This document shows positions 17,815 to 27,400 of a stretch of 64,000 nucleotides of DNA, piece after piece. Origin of the DNA: Modestobacter italicus (lineage in GTDB: Bacteria > Actinomycetota > Actinomycetes > Mycobacteriales > Geodermatophilaceae); contig NZ_JABGCJ010000001.1 of NCBI RefSeq assembly GCF_019799965.1, positions 1 to 64,000 of the forward strand. The letters run 5' to 3'. The notes below the pieces were generated by a model. It searched no databases, had not been told where the DNA came from, and was given only the letters and a program-made list of their open reading frames with translations. Position 1 is the stretch's first letter, and every line of letters begins with the position of its first letter. The position numbers were made by a program, and so were the translations under genes.

Positions 17815-18759
17815 ATGGACCCGGTCGCCGCACTGCTCGGCGGGCCGCACGCCCGCGGCGCCTTCCTGCTCCGCTCGCTGCTGCGGCCGCCCTGGTCGCT
17901 GCGGATCGCCGACCAGGCGCCGCTCACCGTGCTGACCGTGCTGCGCGGGTCGGCCTGGGTCGTGCTCGCCGACAGCCGGACCGTGCCCGTGCCGGCCGGG
18001 GACGTCGTCCTGCTGCGCGGCCCCCGCCCGTACACGGTGGCCGACGACCCGGCGACCGCACCGCAGGTGGAGGTCGGACCCGGGCAGGTGTGCACCCCCG
18101 TCGACGGGGCCGGCGGTGGGCCGATGGCCGTCCTGGGCGAGCGCTCGTGGGGCAACGACGCGGCCGGGCCGACCGTGCTGCTCACCGGCACCTACCCCGC
18201 GCCCGGCGCGGTGGGCGAGCGGCTGGTGCGGGCGCTGCCCGAACTGGTCGTCGTCCACGCCGACGCGGGCACCCGCGCGGTGACCGAGCTGCTCGCCGCC
18301 GAGATCGACCGGGACGCGGCAGGCCAGGAGGCGGTGCTCGACCGGCTGCTCGACGTGCTGCTGGTGTCGGCGCTGCGCACCTGGGCGGACCGCCCGGACG
18401 CCGGCGCCCCCGGCTGGTACCTCGCCGCCGGGGACCCGGTCGTGGGGCCGGCGCTGGAGCTGCTGCACGACCGGCCGGCCGAGCCGTGGACGGTCGCCTC
18501 GCTGGCCGGCGCCGTCGGGGTCGCCCGGGCCACCCTCGCCCGCCGGTTCACCGACCTGGTCGGCGAGCCCCCGATGAGCTACCTGACCGGCTGGCGGATC
18601 GCACTGGCCACCGACCTGCTCCGCGACCCGGGGCTGACCCTCACCGGCATCGCCCGCCGGGTCGGGTACGCCAGCCCCTTCGCGCTGAGCGCCGCCTACA
18701 AGCGGGCCACCGGGGTCAGCCCCGCTGCCCACCGCGCCACGCTGGGCGCCACCGGCTGA
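17815..18759 (+). CDS. AraC family transcriptional regulator
   Basis: A 314-residue regulator with an N-terminal cupin-like sensing domain (LTVLRGSAWVVLAD, VPAGDVVLLRGPRPYTVADD; residues about 35-90, AraC_binding_2/cupin_6 style) and a C-terminal double helix-turn-helix: VASLAGAVGVARATLARRF and LTGIARRVGYASPFALSAAY, residues about 225-310. The GYxSpfxFsxAFkr signature is intact. Divergent from the NmrA/DUF1772 operon, which it probably controls in response to a small molecule; this is inferred from position. ATG at 17815. Confidence 0.92.
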   Translation: MDPVAALLGGPHARGAFLLRSLLRPPWSLRIADQAPLTVLTVLRGSAWVVLADSRTVPVPAGDVVLLRGPRPYTVADDPATAPQVEVGPGQVCTPVDGAGGGPMAVLGERSWGNDAAGPTVLLTGTYPAPGAVGERLVRALPELVVVHADAGTRAVTELLAAEIDRDAAGQEAVLDRLLDVLLVSALRTWADRPDAGAPGWYLAAGDPVVGPALELLHDRPAEPWTVASLAGAVGVARATLARRFTDLVGEPPMSYLTGWRIALATDLLRDPGLTLTGIARRVGYASPFALSAAYKRATGVSPAAHRATLGATG

Positions 18760-18765
18760 GGCCGG

Positions 18766-19863
18766 TCAGCCGGCGAGCCGCTCCACCGCGGCGTCGATCC
18801 GCTCGTCGGTCGCGGTGAGCGCCATCCGCACGTGCCGGTTGCCGGCCGGGCCGTAGAAGGTCCCGGGGGCGGCCACGATGCCCGACTCGGCGAGCCAGCC
18901 GATCGTCGTCCAGCAGTCCTCGTCCCGGGTGACCCAGAGGTAGAGGCCGGCCTCGGAGTGGTCGATGCGTGCGCCACCGGCCCGGACGGCGGCGGCGAGG
19001 CGTTCCCGGCGCAGCCGGTAGCGCTCGCGCTGGACGGCGACGTGCTCGTCGTCGGCGAGCGCGGCGGCCATCGCGGCCTGCACCGGCGTGGGCACCAGCA
19101 GGCCCAGATGTCGGCGCGTCTCCCACACCCGGCGGACCAGGGCCGGGTCGCCGGACAGCAGCCCGGCGCGGTACCCCGCCGCGGTCGACTGCTTGGACAA
19201 CGAGTGCACGGCGAGCAGGCCGGCGTGGTCGGGGCCGGCGATGTCAGGGTGCAGCACCGACCGCGGCTGGACGTCCCAGCCGAGCTCGACGTAGCACTCG
19301 TCGGCGACCACGGGCACCCCGTGCTCGCGGCCCCAGGCGACCCAGTCGCGCAGCTGCACGTCGGTGAGCACCCGGCCGTGGGGGTTGCCCGGGGAGTTCA
19401 GCCAGACCAGGACGACGTCGTCCGGGTCGGCCGGCGGGACGTCGGTGCGGCGCACGGTCAGCCCGGCCAACACCGCGCCCACCTCGTAGGTCGGGTAGGC
19501 GACCTCGGGGATCAGCACCGTGCCGCTGCGCAGCCCCAGCAGGGTGGGCAGCAGCGCGACGAGCTCCTTGGAGCCGACCGTCGGGATGACCGACGGGTCG
19601 GCGCCGAACGGGTCGGCGAGCTGCACGCCCAACCGGCGGGACAGCCAGTCCGCGGCCGCCCGCCGGACGTCCGCGGTGCCCAGCGCCGTCGGGTAGCCCG
19701 GGGCGTCCCCGGCGCCGGCCAGCGCCGCCCCCAGCAGGGCCGGGGTCGGGTCGACCGGGGTGCCGATCGACAGGTCGACGGCGCCGCCGGGGTGTTCAGC
19801 GGCCCGGGCGCGCGCCTCGGTCAGGGAGTCCCAGGGGAAGTCCGGCAGCCGGACCGCGCTCAG
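18766..19863 (-). CDS. dapC: Succinyldiaminopimelate transaminase, apparent CTG start
   Basis: A PLP-dependent fold-type I aminotransferase of about 365 residues that makes N-succinyl-LL-diaminopimelate. The family N-terminus SAVRLPDFPWDSLTEARA and LSIGTPVDPTP is read without interruption up to a stop at 19870-19872, and no ATG, GTG or TTG occurs before it. The codon right before S-A-V is CTG at 19863-19861, whose last two bases plus A form the ferredoxin stop (CTGA), exactly the overlap seen elsewhere here as ATGA/GTGA. A later TTG at 19632 would remove 77 conserved residues. PLP lysine is in VHSLSKQSTAAGYR. Downstream of fdx, an arrangement usual in actinobacteria. Confidence 0.87.
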   Translation of the reverse strand: MSAVRLPDFPWDSLTEARARAAEHPGGAVDLSIGTPVDPTPALLGAALAGAGDAPGYPTALGTADVRRAAADWLSRRLGVQLADPFGADPSVIPTVGSKELVALLPTLLGLRSGTVLIPEVAYPTYEVGAVLAGLTVRRTDVPPADPDDVVLVWLNSPGNPHGRVLTDVQLRDWVAWGREHGVPVVADECYVELGWDVQPRSVLHPDIAGPDHAGLLAVHSLSKQSTAAGYRAGLLSGDPALVRRVWETRRHLGLLVPTPVQAAMAAALADDEHVAVQRERYRLRRERLAAAVRAGGARIDHSEAGLYLWVTRDEDCWTTIGWLAESGIVAAPGTFYGPAGNRHVRMALTATDERIDAAVERLAG

Positions 19864-20186
19864 TGCCCCTCACCCTGCGGCGGGAGGGCGGCGACCAGCG
19901 GGTGGTCCTTGTTGATCTTGCCGGTCTTGGCCGCACCGCCGGGGCTGCCCAGGTCGGAGAAGAACTCCACGTTGGCGTTGTAGAAGTCCTTCCACTTGTC
20001 CGGGACGTCGTCCTCGTAGTAGATGGCCTCCACCGGGCAGACCGGCTCGCAGGCACCGCAGTCGACGCACTCGTCGGGGTGGATGTAGAGCATCCGGTCG
20101 CCCTCGTAGATGCAGTCCACCGGACACTCGTCGATGCACGCCTTGTCGAGGACGTCGACACAGGCCTGGGTGATGACGTAGGTCAC
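19860..20186 (-). CDS. fdxA: Seven-iron ferredoxin (3Fe-4S/4Fe-4S)
   Basis: A 108-residue electron carrier. The first cluster motif is CVDVLDKACIDECPVDC, the second CVDCGACEPVCPVEAI; spacing matches FdxA-type proteins with one 3Fe-4S and one 4Fe-4S cluster. The C-terminal extension (DKWKDFYNANVEFF, GSPGGAAKTGKI) is typical for actinobacterial FdxA. GTG at 20186 has GGAGG eight to nine bases upstream. Its stop overlaps the proposed CTG start of dapC. Donor/acceptor partners not encoded nearby. Confidence 0.93.
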   Translation of the reverse strand: MTYVITQACVDVLDKACIDECPVDCIYEGDRMLYIHPDECVDCGACEPVCPVEAIYYEDDVPDKWKDFYNANVEFFSDLGSPGGAAKTGKINKDHPLVAALPPQGEGH

Positions 20187-20387
20187 GGGGTTCCTCCGGG
20201 GCGTGCGGCTGGCGCGTTCCCTGGCCGGCCAGGGGTGCGTTCGATCAACTCCAGTATCACCCGAGCCCCCGTGCTCCAGCGCGACGGGTCGGGCCGACAC
20301 CCCCTCCCCGACCTGCCCACCCGCTCTCCGCGGACGGCGCGGCACCCCGGCCGACACGCTGCCGGGGCAGGGCCGCAGGATCGGTGC

Positions 20388-21140
20388 ATGGGACAGAGGC
20401 GGTCACCGCTGGGCGTGGTGGAGCTGGAGCTGCTGGCCGCGCGCGGCTGGCGCGCGCTCGAGGAGGCGCCGTTGGGTGACTGGCTGCTCCGCGCCGGCAA
20501 CGGCTTCACCGGCCGTGCCAACTCGGCACTCGTCGTCGGCGACCCAGGCAGGCCCCTGGCGGAGGCGGTGGCGGCGGTGGCGCGCTGGTACGACGACCGC
20601 GGCCTCCAGCCGTGCGCGATGCTCCCCGGCGTGCAGTCCCGCCGCGCGGACGCCGCCTTCGCCGCGGCCGGCTGGGCCACCGACGGGGACGTGCTGGTGC
20701 TCACCGCACCGATCGCCGCGACCGCGCCGCCCGCCGTTTCGGTCGAGCTCTCCCCCACCCCGGACGACGCCTGGCTGGCCGGCTACCGGTACCGGGGCGG
20801 CCCGCTGCCCGACGGCGCCCTCGAGGTGCTGACCCACGGCGAGGACGTCGTCTTCGCCTCGGTGCGGCTGGACCCCGAGCCGGCGCCGCTGGCCGCCGTC
20901 GCCCGCGGCGCGCTCACCGACGGCTGGCTCGGCGTCACCGCGGTCACCGTCGCCGAGGGCCACCGCCGCCGGGGGCTGGCCACCGCGGTGATGACGGCGC
21001 TGCAGCAGTGGGCCGCCGACCGGGGGGCCCACTCCGTCTACCTGCAGGTGACCGCCGAGAACACCCCGGCGCGGGCGCTGTACCGCGGCGCCGGCTTCAT
21101 CGAGCACCACCGCTACCACTACCGGCGGCGGATCGGCTGA
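20388..21140 (+). CDS. GNAT family N-acetyltransferase
   Basis: A 250-residue protein with a C-terminal GNAT domain: LGVTAVTVAEGHRRRGLATA contains the acetyl-CoA binding R-x-x-G-L-A loop, followed by DRGAHSVYLQVTAENTPARALY and [13 protein letters not shown]. The N-terminal 130 residues (LELLAARGWRALEEAPLGDW, NGFTGRANSALVVGDPGRPL) form the companion half of two-domain actinobacterial GNATs. Substrate unknown. ATG at 20388 is six bases after CAGGAT (20376-20381), suggesting a leaderless mRNA. Its 3' end overlaps the convergent small membrane protein by 44 bases. Confidence 0.88.
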   Translation: MGQRRSPLGVVELELLAARGWRALEEAPLGDWLLRAGNGFTGRANSALVVGDPGRPLAEAVAAVARWYDDRGLQPCAMLPGVQSRRADAAFAAAGWATDGDVLVLTAPIAATAPPAVSVELSPTPDDAWLAGYRYRGGPLPDGALEVLTHGEDVVFASVRLDPEPAPLAAVARGALTDGWLGVTAVTVAEGHRRRGLATAVMTALQQWAADRGAHSVYLQVTAENTPARALYRGAGFIEHHRYHYRRRIG

Positions 21141-21528
21141 CCGGCGGGCGCGGCGGCGGTGTGCCGCCGAGCGCACGGCCCACGGCGAACGCCGCCGCGA
21201 CCACGCCGACCAGCAGGAAGCCCAGGTTGACCAGCTCGGTGACCGCGTCGCCGCCGGGCAGCAGCAGGTCGCCCTCCGGGCGCTGCGTCGTCGCGGCCAG
21301 GGCGATGCCCAGCCAGACGACGGCCGGCAGCACGGCGACCAGCCGGGAACCGGACAGTCGGCGCGCGGCGCCCACGAGCAGCACGTTGCCGAAGACGGCC
21401 GCCAGCACGGAGACCGGGACCGGCACGCCGCCCAGCCGCCAGGGCAGCCAGAAGACCTCCACCAGGGCCAGCCAGGCCGAGACCAGGACCGCGGCAACGG
21501 CCCAGCCGGTCAGCTGGAGCGCCCTCAT
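21097..21528 (-). CDS. Small membrane protein downstream of mshB
   Basis: A 143-residue protein with four membrane helices ([76 protein letters not shown]) and a Pro/Ser/Gly-rich tail that overlaps the GNAT gene on the other strand. I do not recognise a defined function; similar small membrane proteins follow mshB in related actinobacteria. ATG at 21528 overlaps the mshB stop (ATGA), so it is translationally coupled. Confidence 0.8.
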   Translation of the reverse strand: MRALQLTGWAVAAVLVSAWLALVEVFWLPWRLGGVPVPVSVLAAVFGNVLLVGAARRLSGSRLVAVLPAVVWLGIALAATTQRPEGDLLLPGGDAVTELVNLGFLLVGVVAAAFAVGRALGGTPPPRPPVSRSAAGSGSGGAR

Positions 21529-22433
21529 CCGGGCAGCCCGGCGAACAGGTCGTCCTCCCAGCCCTCCGGCCCCGGCCCGGCCGGCCCCCGCTGCCCGCGG
21601 ACCAGCCGGTAGTGCTCGGCGCCGAGCACCCGCTGACCCAGGTTGTTGGACAGGGCGAAGAAGGGTCCGTCGACCGTCATCTGGGTGGGGTGCGCGCGCA
21701 TGGCGGCCTCCTTGCGGTCGGCGTACGCCCGGCCGTCGACCTCGGTGGTGACCACCTCGTCGGCGACGGCGAAGGGCACCTCGTCGAGGTCGCCGAGCGA
21801 CGCGAACGGGGACTCCTCCCCCAGCGCCGCCATCGCGTCGATGCCCCGCTGCACCACCGAGCGCGGCATCGCGTTCCAGTACACCTTCGCGACGGTCCAT
21901 GCCTCGCCCAGGTCGGGCCGGTAGGCGGGGTCGGCGGCGGCGTCCACCGCGCCCATCGCCACCCGGTGCGCCTGGATGTGGTCGGGGTGCCCGTAGCCAC
22001 CGATCTCGTCGTAGGTGACCAGCACCTGCGGCCGCACCTCCCGGACGACGGCGACCGCGTGCGCCACCGCCTCGGCGAGGTCGGCCCGCCAGAACGCCCG
22101 CGGCCGGTCGTTCGCGGGGGTGTCCATCATCCCGGAGTCCCGGTAGCGCCCAGCCCCGCCGAGGAAGCGCCAGTCGGTGACCCCGAGGGCGGCCATCGCG
22201 GCGGCCAGCTCCCCGATCCGGTAGCCGCCCAGCTGGTCGGCCTGGTCCGCGGCGAGCTGCGCCAGCTCGGGCACCAGCACCTCGCCCTCCTCCCCCAGGG
22301 TGCAGGTGAGCAGCGTGACGCCCACGCCCTCGGCGACGTAGCGGGCCATGGTGGCCCCGTTGTTGATCGTCTCGTCGTCGGGGTGGGCGTGCACCAGCAT
22401 CAGCCGGCGGGAGGGCGCAGTCACGCCAGCCAT
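21525..22433 (-). CDS. mshB: N-acetyl-1-D-myo-inositol-2-amino-2-deoxy-alpha-D-glucopyranoside deacetylase
   Basis: A 302-residue zinc deacetylase of the LmbE/PIG-L family acting in mycothiol biosynthesis (GlcNAc-Ins to GlcN-Ins). The zinc motif AHPDDE lies at residues 16-21 (H17, D20), the third ligand in [27 protein letters not shown] and [14 protein letters not shown] are specific to MshB rather than Mca. ATG at 22433. Mycothiol places the organism among actinobacteria. The gene precedes a small membrane protein in the same operon and follows a terminator-like repeat region. Confidence 0.92.
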   Translation of the reverse strand: MAGVTAPSRRLMLVHAHPDDETINNGATMARYVAEGVGVTLLTCTLGEEGEVLVPELAQLAADQADQLGGYRIGELAAAMAALGVTDWRFLGGAGRYRDSGMMDTPANDRPRAFWRADLAEAVAHAVAVVREVRPQVLVTYDEIGGYGHPDHIQAHRVAMGAVDAAADPAYRPDLGEAWTVAKVYWNAMPRSVVQRGIDAMAALGEESPFASLGDLDEVPFAVADEVVTTEVDGRAYADRKEAAMRAHPTQMTVDGPFFALSNNLGQRVLGAEHYRLVRGQRGPAGPGPEGWEDDLFAGLPG

Positions 22434-22512
22434 TACACCGTGCGCCCTCACGACGACCCACGACCAGGAGCCCGCCCGCGGCCCAGAGTCACCGTTCCGA
22501 CCCGAGGCATGT

Positions 22513-22682
22513 GCGAGCGGAGTGAGCTGTCCGGACCCGGCACGGGCCCGGAGGGTCCTGCCGGGCACGGACGAGGGCCGCCTGACGACCCTCAAGCGCC
22601 CGTCGGTCGCGCAGCAGTTCGCGAGCGCAGCGAGCTGTCCGTCCCCGGCACGGACCCGCAGGGTCCTGCCGGGGACGGACGA
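22513..22682. repeat. Two 62-bp direct repeats, 108 bp apart, with terminator-like hairpins
   Basis: 22513-22574 and 22621-22682 match at 55 of 62 positions. In the second, 22637-22650 pairs with 22667-22680 and GGACCC (22652-22657) pairs with GGGTCC (22661-22666), a stem of about 20 bp with one bulge. The first copy's stem is imperfect. On the minus strand both lie after the transporter operon, so they probably act as tandem terminators. Confidence 0.75.
22637..22680 (-). terminator. Hairpin terminator of the peptide transporter operon
   Basis: Stem GTCCGTCCCCGGCA (22637-22650) with its complement 22667-22680, capped by a further 6-bp stem and a three-base loop; a single C is bulged. It starts 64 bases past the ATPase stop codon. 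No T-run follows. Confidence 0.55.
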
Positions 22683-22743
22683 AACGGCTCAGCGCACGCC
22701 GGGCACGGCTCCTGGCCGCGGTGCGATCCGGAGGATCGCCATG

Positions 22744-23808
22744 TCAGAGCACCGAGGTCGCCTCGGCGTAGTGGCAGGCGTTGAGGTGACCGGTGCCGCG
22801 GGTCTCCAGCTTGGGGTCCACGGTCATGCACAGCTCACGCTCGCCGTCGCTGAGCACGTTGGCGAACTTCTGGCAGCGGGTGCGGAACCGGCAGCCGGAC
22901 GGCGGGTTGGCCGGGCTGGGCACGTCGCCGGAGATGATGATCCGCTGGCGGGCGCGCTCGCGACGCGGGTCGGGCAGCGGGATCGCCGACAGCAGCGCCT
23001 GGGTGTACGGGTGCGCGGGGCGGGTGAACAGCTCTTCCTGCTCGGCGATCTCGATGATCCGGCCGAGGTACATGACCGCGACCCGGTCGGAGATGTGCCG
23101 GACGACCGACAGGTCGTGGGCGATGAACAGGTAGCTGAGGCCCAACTGGTCCTTGAGGTCCTCGAGCAGGTTGATGACGCCGGCCTGGATGGAGACGTCG
23201 AGCGCGGACACCGGCTCGTCGAGCACCAGTACCTTGGGCTGCAGGGCCAGGGCCCGGGCGATGCCGATGCGCTGTCGCTGCCCGCCGGAGAACTCGGCCG
23301 GGTACCGGTTGGTGTGCTCGGGGTTCAGCCCCACGGTCTCGACCAGTTCGCGGACCCGGGAGCGCAGCTCCTTCTCATCCTTGGTCAGGCCGTGGATGAT
23401 CAGCGGCTCGGCGACGATGTCGAACACCGGGAGCCGCGGGTTCAGCGAGGCGTACGGGTCCTGGAAGACCAGCTGGATGTCCCGCCGGAGCGGGCGCATC
23501 TCCTTGCGGCCGAGCCCGACGATCTCCCGGCCCTGGAAGACCACGGAGCCGGCGGTGGCCGGCTGCAGGTTCAGGATCGCCCGCCCGGTCGTGGACTTGC
23601 CGCAGCCGGACTCACCGACCAGCCCCAGCACCTCGCCGGGGTAGAGGTCGAGGTCGACGCCGTCGACTGCGCGCACCGCACCCACGGTGCGCTTGATCAG
23701 GCCACCGCCCTTGATCGGGAAGTGCTTCTCCAGCCCGCGGACCGAGAGGATCGGCTCGCCGCGGCGGTCCGCGCCGTCGGCGGTGCGGTCGGTGGTGGGG
23801 GCGGTCAT
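22744..23808 (-). CDS. Oligopeptide ABC transporter ATP-binding protein (OppF/DppF type)
   Basis: A 354-residue ATPase powering peptide import. Walker [10 protein letters not shown], signature [16 protein letters not shown], Walker [13 protein letters not shown] and switch His IAHDLSVV are all visible. The C-terminal oligopeptide-transporter domain carries the Cys motif [10 protein letters not shown]...LCMTVDPKL... CHYAEA that binds an iron-sulfur cluster in DppD/DppF-type ATPases. ATG at 23808 overlaps the upstream ATPase stop (ATGA). Last gene of the five-gene transporter operon. Confidence 0.92.
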   Translation of the reverse strand: MTAPTTDRTADGADRRGEPILSVRGLEKHFPIKGGGLIKRTVGAVRAVDGVDLDLYPGEVLGLVGESGCGKSTTGRAILNLQPATAGSVVFQGREIVGLGRKEMRPLRRDIQLVFQDPYASLNPRLPVFDIVAEPLIIHGLTKDEKELRSRVRELVETVGLNPEHTNRYPAEFSGGQRQRIGIARALALQPKVLVLDEPVSALDVSIQAGVINLLEDLKDQLGLSYLFIAHDLSVVRHISDRVAVMYLGRIIEIAEQEELFTRPAHPYTQALLSAIPLPDPRRERARQRIIISGDVPSPANPPSGCRFRTRCQKFANVLSDGERELCMTVDPKLETRGTGHLNACHYAEATSVL

Positions 23809-25130
23809 GCCCGGTCTCCGTTCGTGGGGCGCGGCTCGGGGCTCACGACGCTGCCGGTGCGGCCGGTGGTGCCGCCGGCACCCGGCTCGGTCTGGTCTCC
23901 CGGCGGGGTCCCGGGGGCGCCGGTCTCCCGGCTCTCCTCGGTCGTGGTGAGGTCGGCGACCTGGCCGACCCCGATCAGGTCGGCGTCCGCGCCGGTGACA
24001 CTGAAGACGTCCGCGGCGTGGCCGTGGGCCTTGGCCACCTCGGCGGTGCGGATGCAGGCGGCCTGGTGCCCGGCGCCGACCTGGAGCAGTGGTGGCTCCG
24101 CCTCGTCGCAGGCGGCGATGTGCAGCGGGCAGCGGGGCGCGAAGGGGCAGCCCGGCGGCATGTTCAGCAGCGAGGGCGGTGCACCGAGGATCGGGGTGAG
24201 CCGCTCCTTCGTGCTGGAGTCCAGCCGCGGCAGCGACCCGAGCAGGCCGAGGGTGTAGGGCATCCGCGGCTCGTAGTAGATGTCCTCGACGCTGCCGACC
24301 TCGACCGGGCGGCCGGCGTACATGACCAGCACCCGGTCGGCGAAGCCGGCGACCACGCCGAGGTCGTGGGTGATCAGCACCATCGCGGCGCCGGTCTCCT
24401 GGAGGGCGGTCTGCAGCACCTCGAGGATCTGCGCCTGCACGGTGACGTCGAGGGCCGTGGTCGGCTCGTCGGCGATGATCACCTCGGGCTGGTTGGCCAT
24501 CGCGATCGCGATGACCACCCGCTGGCGCATGCCGCCGGAGAACTCGTGCGGGTAGGAGCGGACCCGCTCACCGGCGTTGGGGATGCCGACCAGCTCCAGC
24601 AGCTCCACGGCCCGCGCCTGAGCCGCCTTCGACGACAGCGACTTGTCGTGGATCCGCAGGGTCTCCTCGATCTGGTACCCCACCCGGTAGACCGGGTCCA
24701 GCGAGGTCATCGGGTCCTGGAAGATCATCGAGACGCCCTTGCCGCGCACCCGGGACATGCTCCGGTCGCTCTGGCCGAGCAGCTCCTGGCCGCGGTAGCG
24801 GACCGAGCCGGTGACGCGGGCGGAGCCCGGCAGCAGCCCCATGACCGCCAGCGAGGTCACCGACTTGCCGGAGCCGGACTCGCCGACGATGCCCAGCACC
24901 TCACCCGAGCGCAGGGTGTAGTCGACGCCGCGGACGGCGTGCACGGCGCCGTCCTCGGTCGGGAAGTGCACGTTGAGGTCGCTGACCTGCAGCAGCGGCG
25001 CGTTCGCGTCGAAGCCGCCGAGGCTGGTGGTGCGACTGCCGGCCTGGCTGAGGGTGCCGGTCGAGCTGGCGCCGACGGCGGTGGCCCCGGACGCGGACGC
25101 GCCGGTGCCACTGGTCCCGAGGGTGGACAT
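23805..25130 (-). CDS. Oligopeptide ABC transporter ATP-binding protein (OppD/DppD type)
   Basis: A 441-residue ATPase, longer than usual because of a Ser/Thr/Gly/Ala-rich N-terminal extension of about 40 residues and a Pro/Gly-rich tail of about 60. Core motifs: GESGSGKSV (Walker A), [15 protein letters not shown] (signature), [12 protein letters not shown] (Walker B), ITHDLGV. Cys motif [14 protein letters not shown]...ACIR is the DppD-type cluster ligand set. Start ATG 25130 has GGAGAG six bases upstream; a TTG at 25148 is possible but less supported. Overlaps the downstream ATPase gene. Confidence 0.92.
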   Translation of the reverse strand: MSTLGTSGTGASASGATAVGASSTGTLSQAGSRTTSLGGFDANAPLLQVSDLNVHFPTEDGAVHAVRGVDYTLRSGEVLGIVGESGSGKSVTSLAVMGLLPGSARVTGSVRYRGQELLGQSDRSMSRVRGKGVSMIFQDPMTSLDPVYRVGYQIEETLRIHDKSLSSKAAQARAVELLELVGIPNAGERVRSYPHEFSGGMRQRVVIAIAMANQPEVIIADEPTTALDVTVQAQILEVLQTALQETGAAMVLITHDLGVVAGFADRVLVMYAGRPVEVGSVEDIYYEPRMPYTLGLLGSLPRLDSSTKERLTPILGAPPSLLNMPPGCPFAPRCPLHIAACDEAEPPLLQVGAGHQAACIRTAEVAKAHGHAADVFSVTGADADLIGVGQVADLTTTEESRETGAPGTPPGDQTEPGAGGTTGRTGSVVSPEPRPTNGDRA

Positions 25131-25153
25131 GGAGCTCTCCGTCTTCAATGCTG

Positions 25154-26122
25154 TCAGGCCCGCACGCGGCGGTTGCTCGGGTCGAAGGCGTCGCGGATGC
25201 CGTCACCGATCAGGTTGATGGCCAACACGATCAGCAGCAGGGCGATGCCCGGGTAGTAGAAGAGCCAGGGTCGGGTGCTCGCGGCCTGCACCCCGTCGGA
25301 GACCAGGCGGCCGAGCGAGGTCTGGTTGGCCCCGTTGACGCCGAACCCGAGGTAGGTCAGGGCGGCCTCGAGGGTGATGGCGGTGGCGGCGGCCAGCGTC
25401 GTCCACACGATCAGCGAGCCCAGCGTGTTCGGGATCAGGTGCTTGAAGATGATCCGGGCGTTGGAGGCGCCCATCGCGTGCGCGGCCTCCACGTACTCCT
25501 TCTCGCGCAGCGAGAGGAACTGGCTGCGCACGATGCGGGCGAGGTCGAGCCAGCCGAACAGGCCCAGGATGATGCCGACACCCAGCGGCGTCCGGGAGCT
25601 CGGGAAGTTGCTGGCCACGACGATGAGCACGACCAGCAGCGGCACGGTCAGGATCAGGTCGACGAACCGCATCAGGAGGCTGTCGACCCACTTGCCGAAG
25701 TAGCCGGCCAGCGCGCCGACCAGCAGGCCCAGCGGGAAGGCGATCACCACGAACAGCAGCACGATGAACAGCGACCGCTGCACGCCCTGCATGAGCCCGG
25801 CCAGCAGGTCACGGCCGATGGCGTCGCTGCCCAGCAGGTAGCCGGCGGTGCCCGGCGGCACGGACTGCGCGCTGGAGTTCTGGGCGTCGTAGGTCTTGCC
25901 GTCGACCAGCGGGCCGATGAAGCCGAAGACCAGCAGGACCACGAACATGACCAGGCCGGTCATCCCGACCTTGTTGCGGAAGAACCGCCGGATGATCTGC
26001 TGGCGCTGGCTGCGGGCCTTGACGGTGAACTCGCGCTCGACCTCGCCGCCGCTCTGCGGCGCGCCCGGGGTGGCCGGGAGGACACCGCCGGCGGTGTCCG
26101 TGGTGGCCTGGGTGGTGGCCAT
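25154..26122 (-). CDS. Oligopeptide ABC transporter permease (OppC/DppC type)
   Basis: A 322-residue inner-membrane permease with about six helices. A cytoplasmic N-terminus of about 55 residues precedes the first helix ([20 protein letters not shown]); [20 protein letters not shown] is the OppC-type periplasmic start of the BPD_transp_1 domain, and [24 protein letters not shown] is the EAA coupling loop to the ATPases. ATG at 26122. Pairs with the OppB-type permease 28 bp upstream. Confidence 0.93.
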   Translation of the reverse strand: MATTQATTDTAGGVLPATPGAPQSGGEVEREFTVKARSQRQQIIRRFFRNKVGMTGLVMFVVLLVFGFIGPLVDGKTYDAQNSSAQSVPPGTAGYLLGSDAIGRDLLAGLMQGVQRSLFIVLLFVVIAFPLGLLVGALAGYFGKWVDSLLMRFVDLILTVPLLVVLIVVASNFPSSRTPLGVGIILGLFGWLDLARIVRSQFLSLREKEYVEAAHAMGASNARIIFKHLIPNTLGSLIVWTTLAAATAITLEAALTYLGFGVNGANQTSLGRLVSDGVQAASTRPWLFYYPGIALLLIVLAINLIGDGIRDAFDPSNRRVRA

Positions 26123-26150
26123 GGGGTGTCCTTCTCTCTCGCGAGGCGGC

Positions 26151-27140
26151 TCAGGCCAGCCGGATCCGCGGGTCCAGGACCGCGTAGAGGATGTCGGCGA
26201 TCAGGTTGAAGACGACGACGAAGACCGCGCTGACCAGCAGCCAGCCCAGCACCACGTTGATGTCGTTCTGGTGGATGCCGTTGTTGATCAGGTACTCGCC
26301 CATGCCGTGCCAGACGAAGACCGTCTCGGTGATGATCGCCCCACCGAAGAGGGTGCCGATGCCCAGCGCCACGACGGTGGTCAGCGGGATCAGCGCGTTG
26401 CGCAGCCCGTGCCGGACGACGGTGCGGCGGTAGGTGAGCCCCTTGGCCCGGGCCAGCCGCATGTAGTCCGACCCCATCACGTCGAGCATGGCCGCGCGCT
26501 GGAAGCGGCTCCACGCCGCGAAGGACAGCATCGCGAGGCTGATCGTGGGCAGGATCAGGTGCCCCAGCCGGTCGGACCACAGCTCCCAGCCACTCGCGTA
26601 CAGCCCGAGCCCGGGCGTCTCCTCGCCGATCGTGTAGAGCACCTGCGACCCGAGCATGTCGTTGATGCCCCCGGCCACGAACTCCTTCAGCAGCGCGGCG
26701 AACCAGAACGTCGGCAGCGCGATGAGGATGTAGACGAAGAAGGTGAGGGCGTAGTCGGAGGCCTTGTACTGCCGGACCGCCCCGACCACACCGACGATGA
26801 TCGCCAGGACGACCGCGATGACCACGGCGGCGATGATCATCCGGCCGGTCACCCCGATCCGGCCGATCAGCTGGTCGGCCACCGGGGTGCCGTTGATGGT
26901 CTCGCCGAAGTCGCCGGTGAGCGCGCCACTGAGCCAGTTCCAGTAGCGGACGAAGAAGTTGTCGTTGAGCCCCAGCTGCTCGCGGAGGTTGTTGAAGAAC
27001 GACTCCGGCGGCCGGGGGTTCTGCGTGTAGTACTTCGCCAGCGGGTCGAAGCTGGCCGCGCAGAGCGCGAAGACCAGGAACGAGCTCACCAGCAACACGA
27101 GGACCGACGCGATGATCCGCCGGATCGTGAAGAAGAACAT
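26151..27140 (-). CDS. Oligopeptide ABC transporter permease (OppB/DppB type)
   Basis: A 329-residue permease: an N-terminal helix directly at the start (IRRIIASVLVLLVSSFLVFA) and five further helices, with DYMRLARAKGLTYRRTVVRHGLRNALIP as the EAA-like loop. OppB-type proteins begin without a cytoplasmic leader, as seen. ATG at 27140. A 314-bp gap containing two strong hairpins separates it from the binding-protein gene upstream. Confidence 0.93.
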   Translation of the reverse strand: MFFFTIRRIIASVLVLLVSSFLVFALCAASFDPLAKYYTQNPRPPESFFNNLREQLGLNDNFFVRYWNWLSGALTGDFGETINGTPVADQLIGRIGVTGRMIIAAVVIAVVLAIIVGVVGAVRQYKASDYALTFFVYILIALPTFWFAALLKEFVAGGINDMLGSQVLYTIGEETPGLGLYASGWELWSDRLGHLILPTISLAMLSFAAWSRFQRAAMLDVMGSDYMRLARAKGLTYRRTVVRHGLRNALIPLTTVVALGIGTLFGGAIITETVFVWHGMGEYLINNGIHQNDINVVLGWLLVSAVFVVVFNLIADILYAVLDPRIRLA

Positions 27141-27323
27141 GCGGTGACCTTACGCCGGGAGCGGAAGCCGTCCGGTTCCGGACGGCCTGGTGAGCGGCGC
27201 GTCCTGGAGGCGGGCGCTCCGCCCTGTGGGGAACGGGCCGGTGGGCGGCGGCGGGGCCGCACCCAGGGTGGATCTCGGGGCGTCACAGTCGCGGAACAGC
27301 GGCGACACATCGACCCCGGACAC

Positions 27324-27359
27324 CCCACGGCCCCCCGGGAGTCATCCCAGGGGGCCGTG
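27324..27359 (-). terminator. Second hairpin after the binding-protein gene
   Basis: CCACGGCCCCC (27324-27334) pairs perfectly with 27349-27359; inside the loop GGGA and TCCC can pair further. Located 95-130 bases past the binding-protein stop on the minus strand. Confidence 0.6.
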
Positions 27360-27368
27360 GAGCCGGGT

Positions 27369-27398
27369 CCCGGCGCCGCCGGTGAGGGCGGCGCCGGG
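27369..27398 (-). terminator. First hairpin after the binding-protein gene
   Basis: A perfect 12-bp stem, CCCGGCGCCGCC (27369-27380) with 27387-27398, around a six-base loop. With the neighbouring hairpin it could terminate most transcripts and let a fraction read into the permease genes. Confidence 0.6.
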
Positions 27399-27400
27399 CC

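Larger units (their letters stand above)
22434..22743. other. 310-bp gap between the peptide transporter operon and mshB
   Basis: No credible gene is present. The gap holds two 62-bp near-identical repeats (22513-22574, 22621-22682), each able to fold into a hairpin, lying downstream of the transporter operon and upstream of mshB. Confidence 0.7.
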
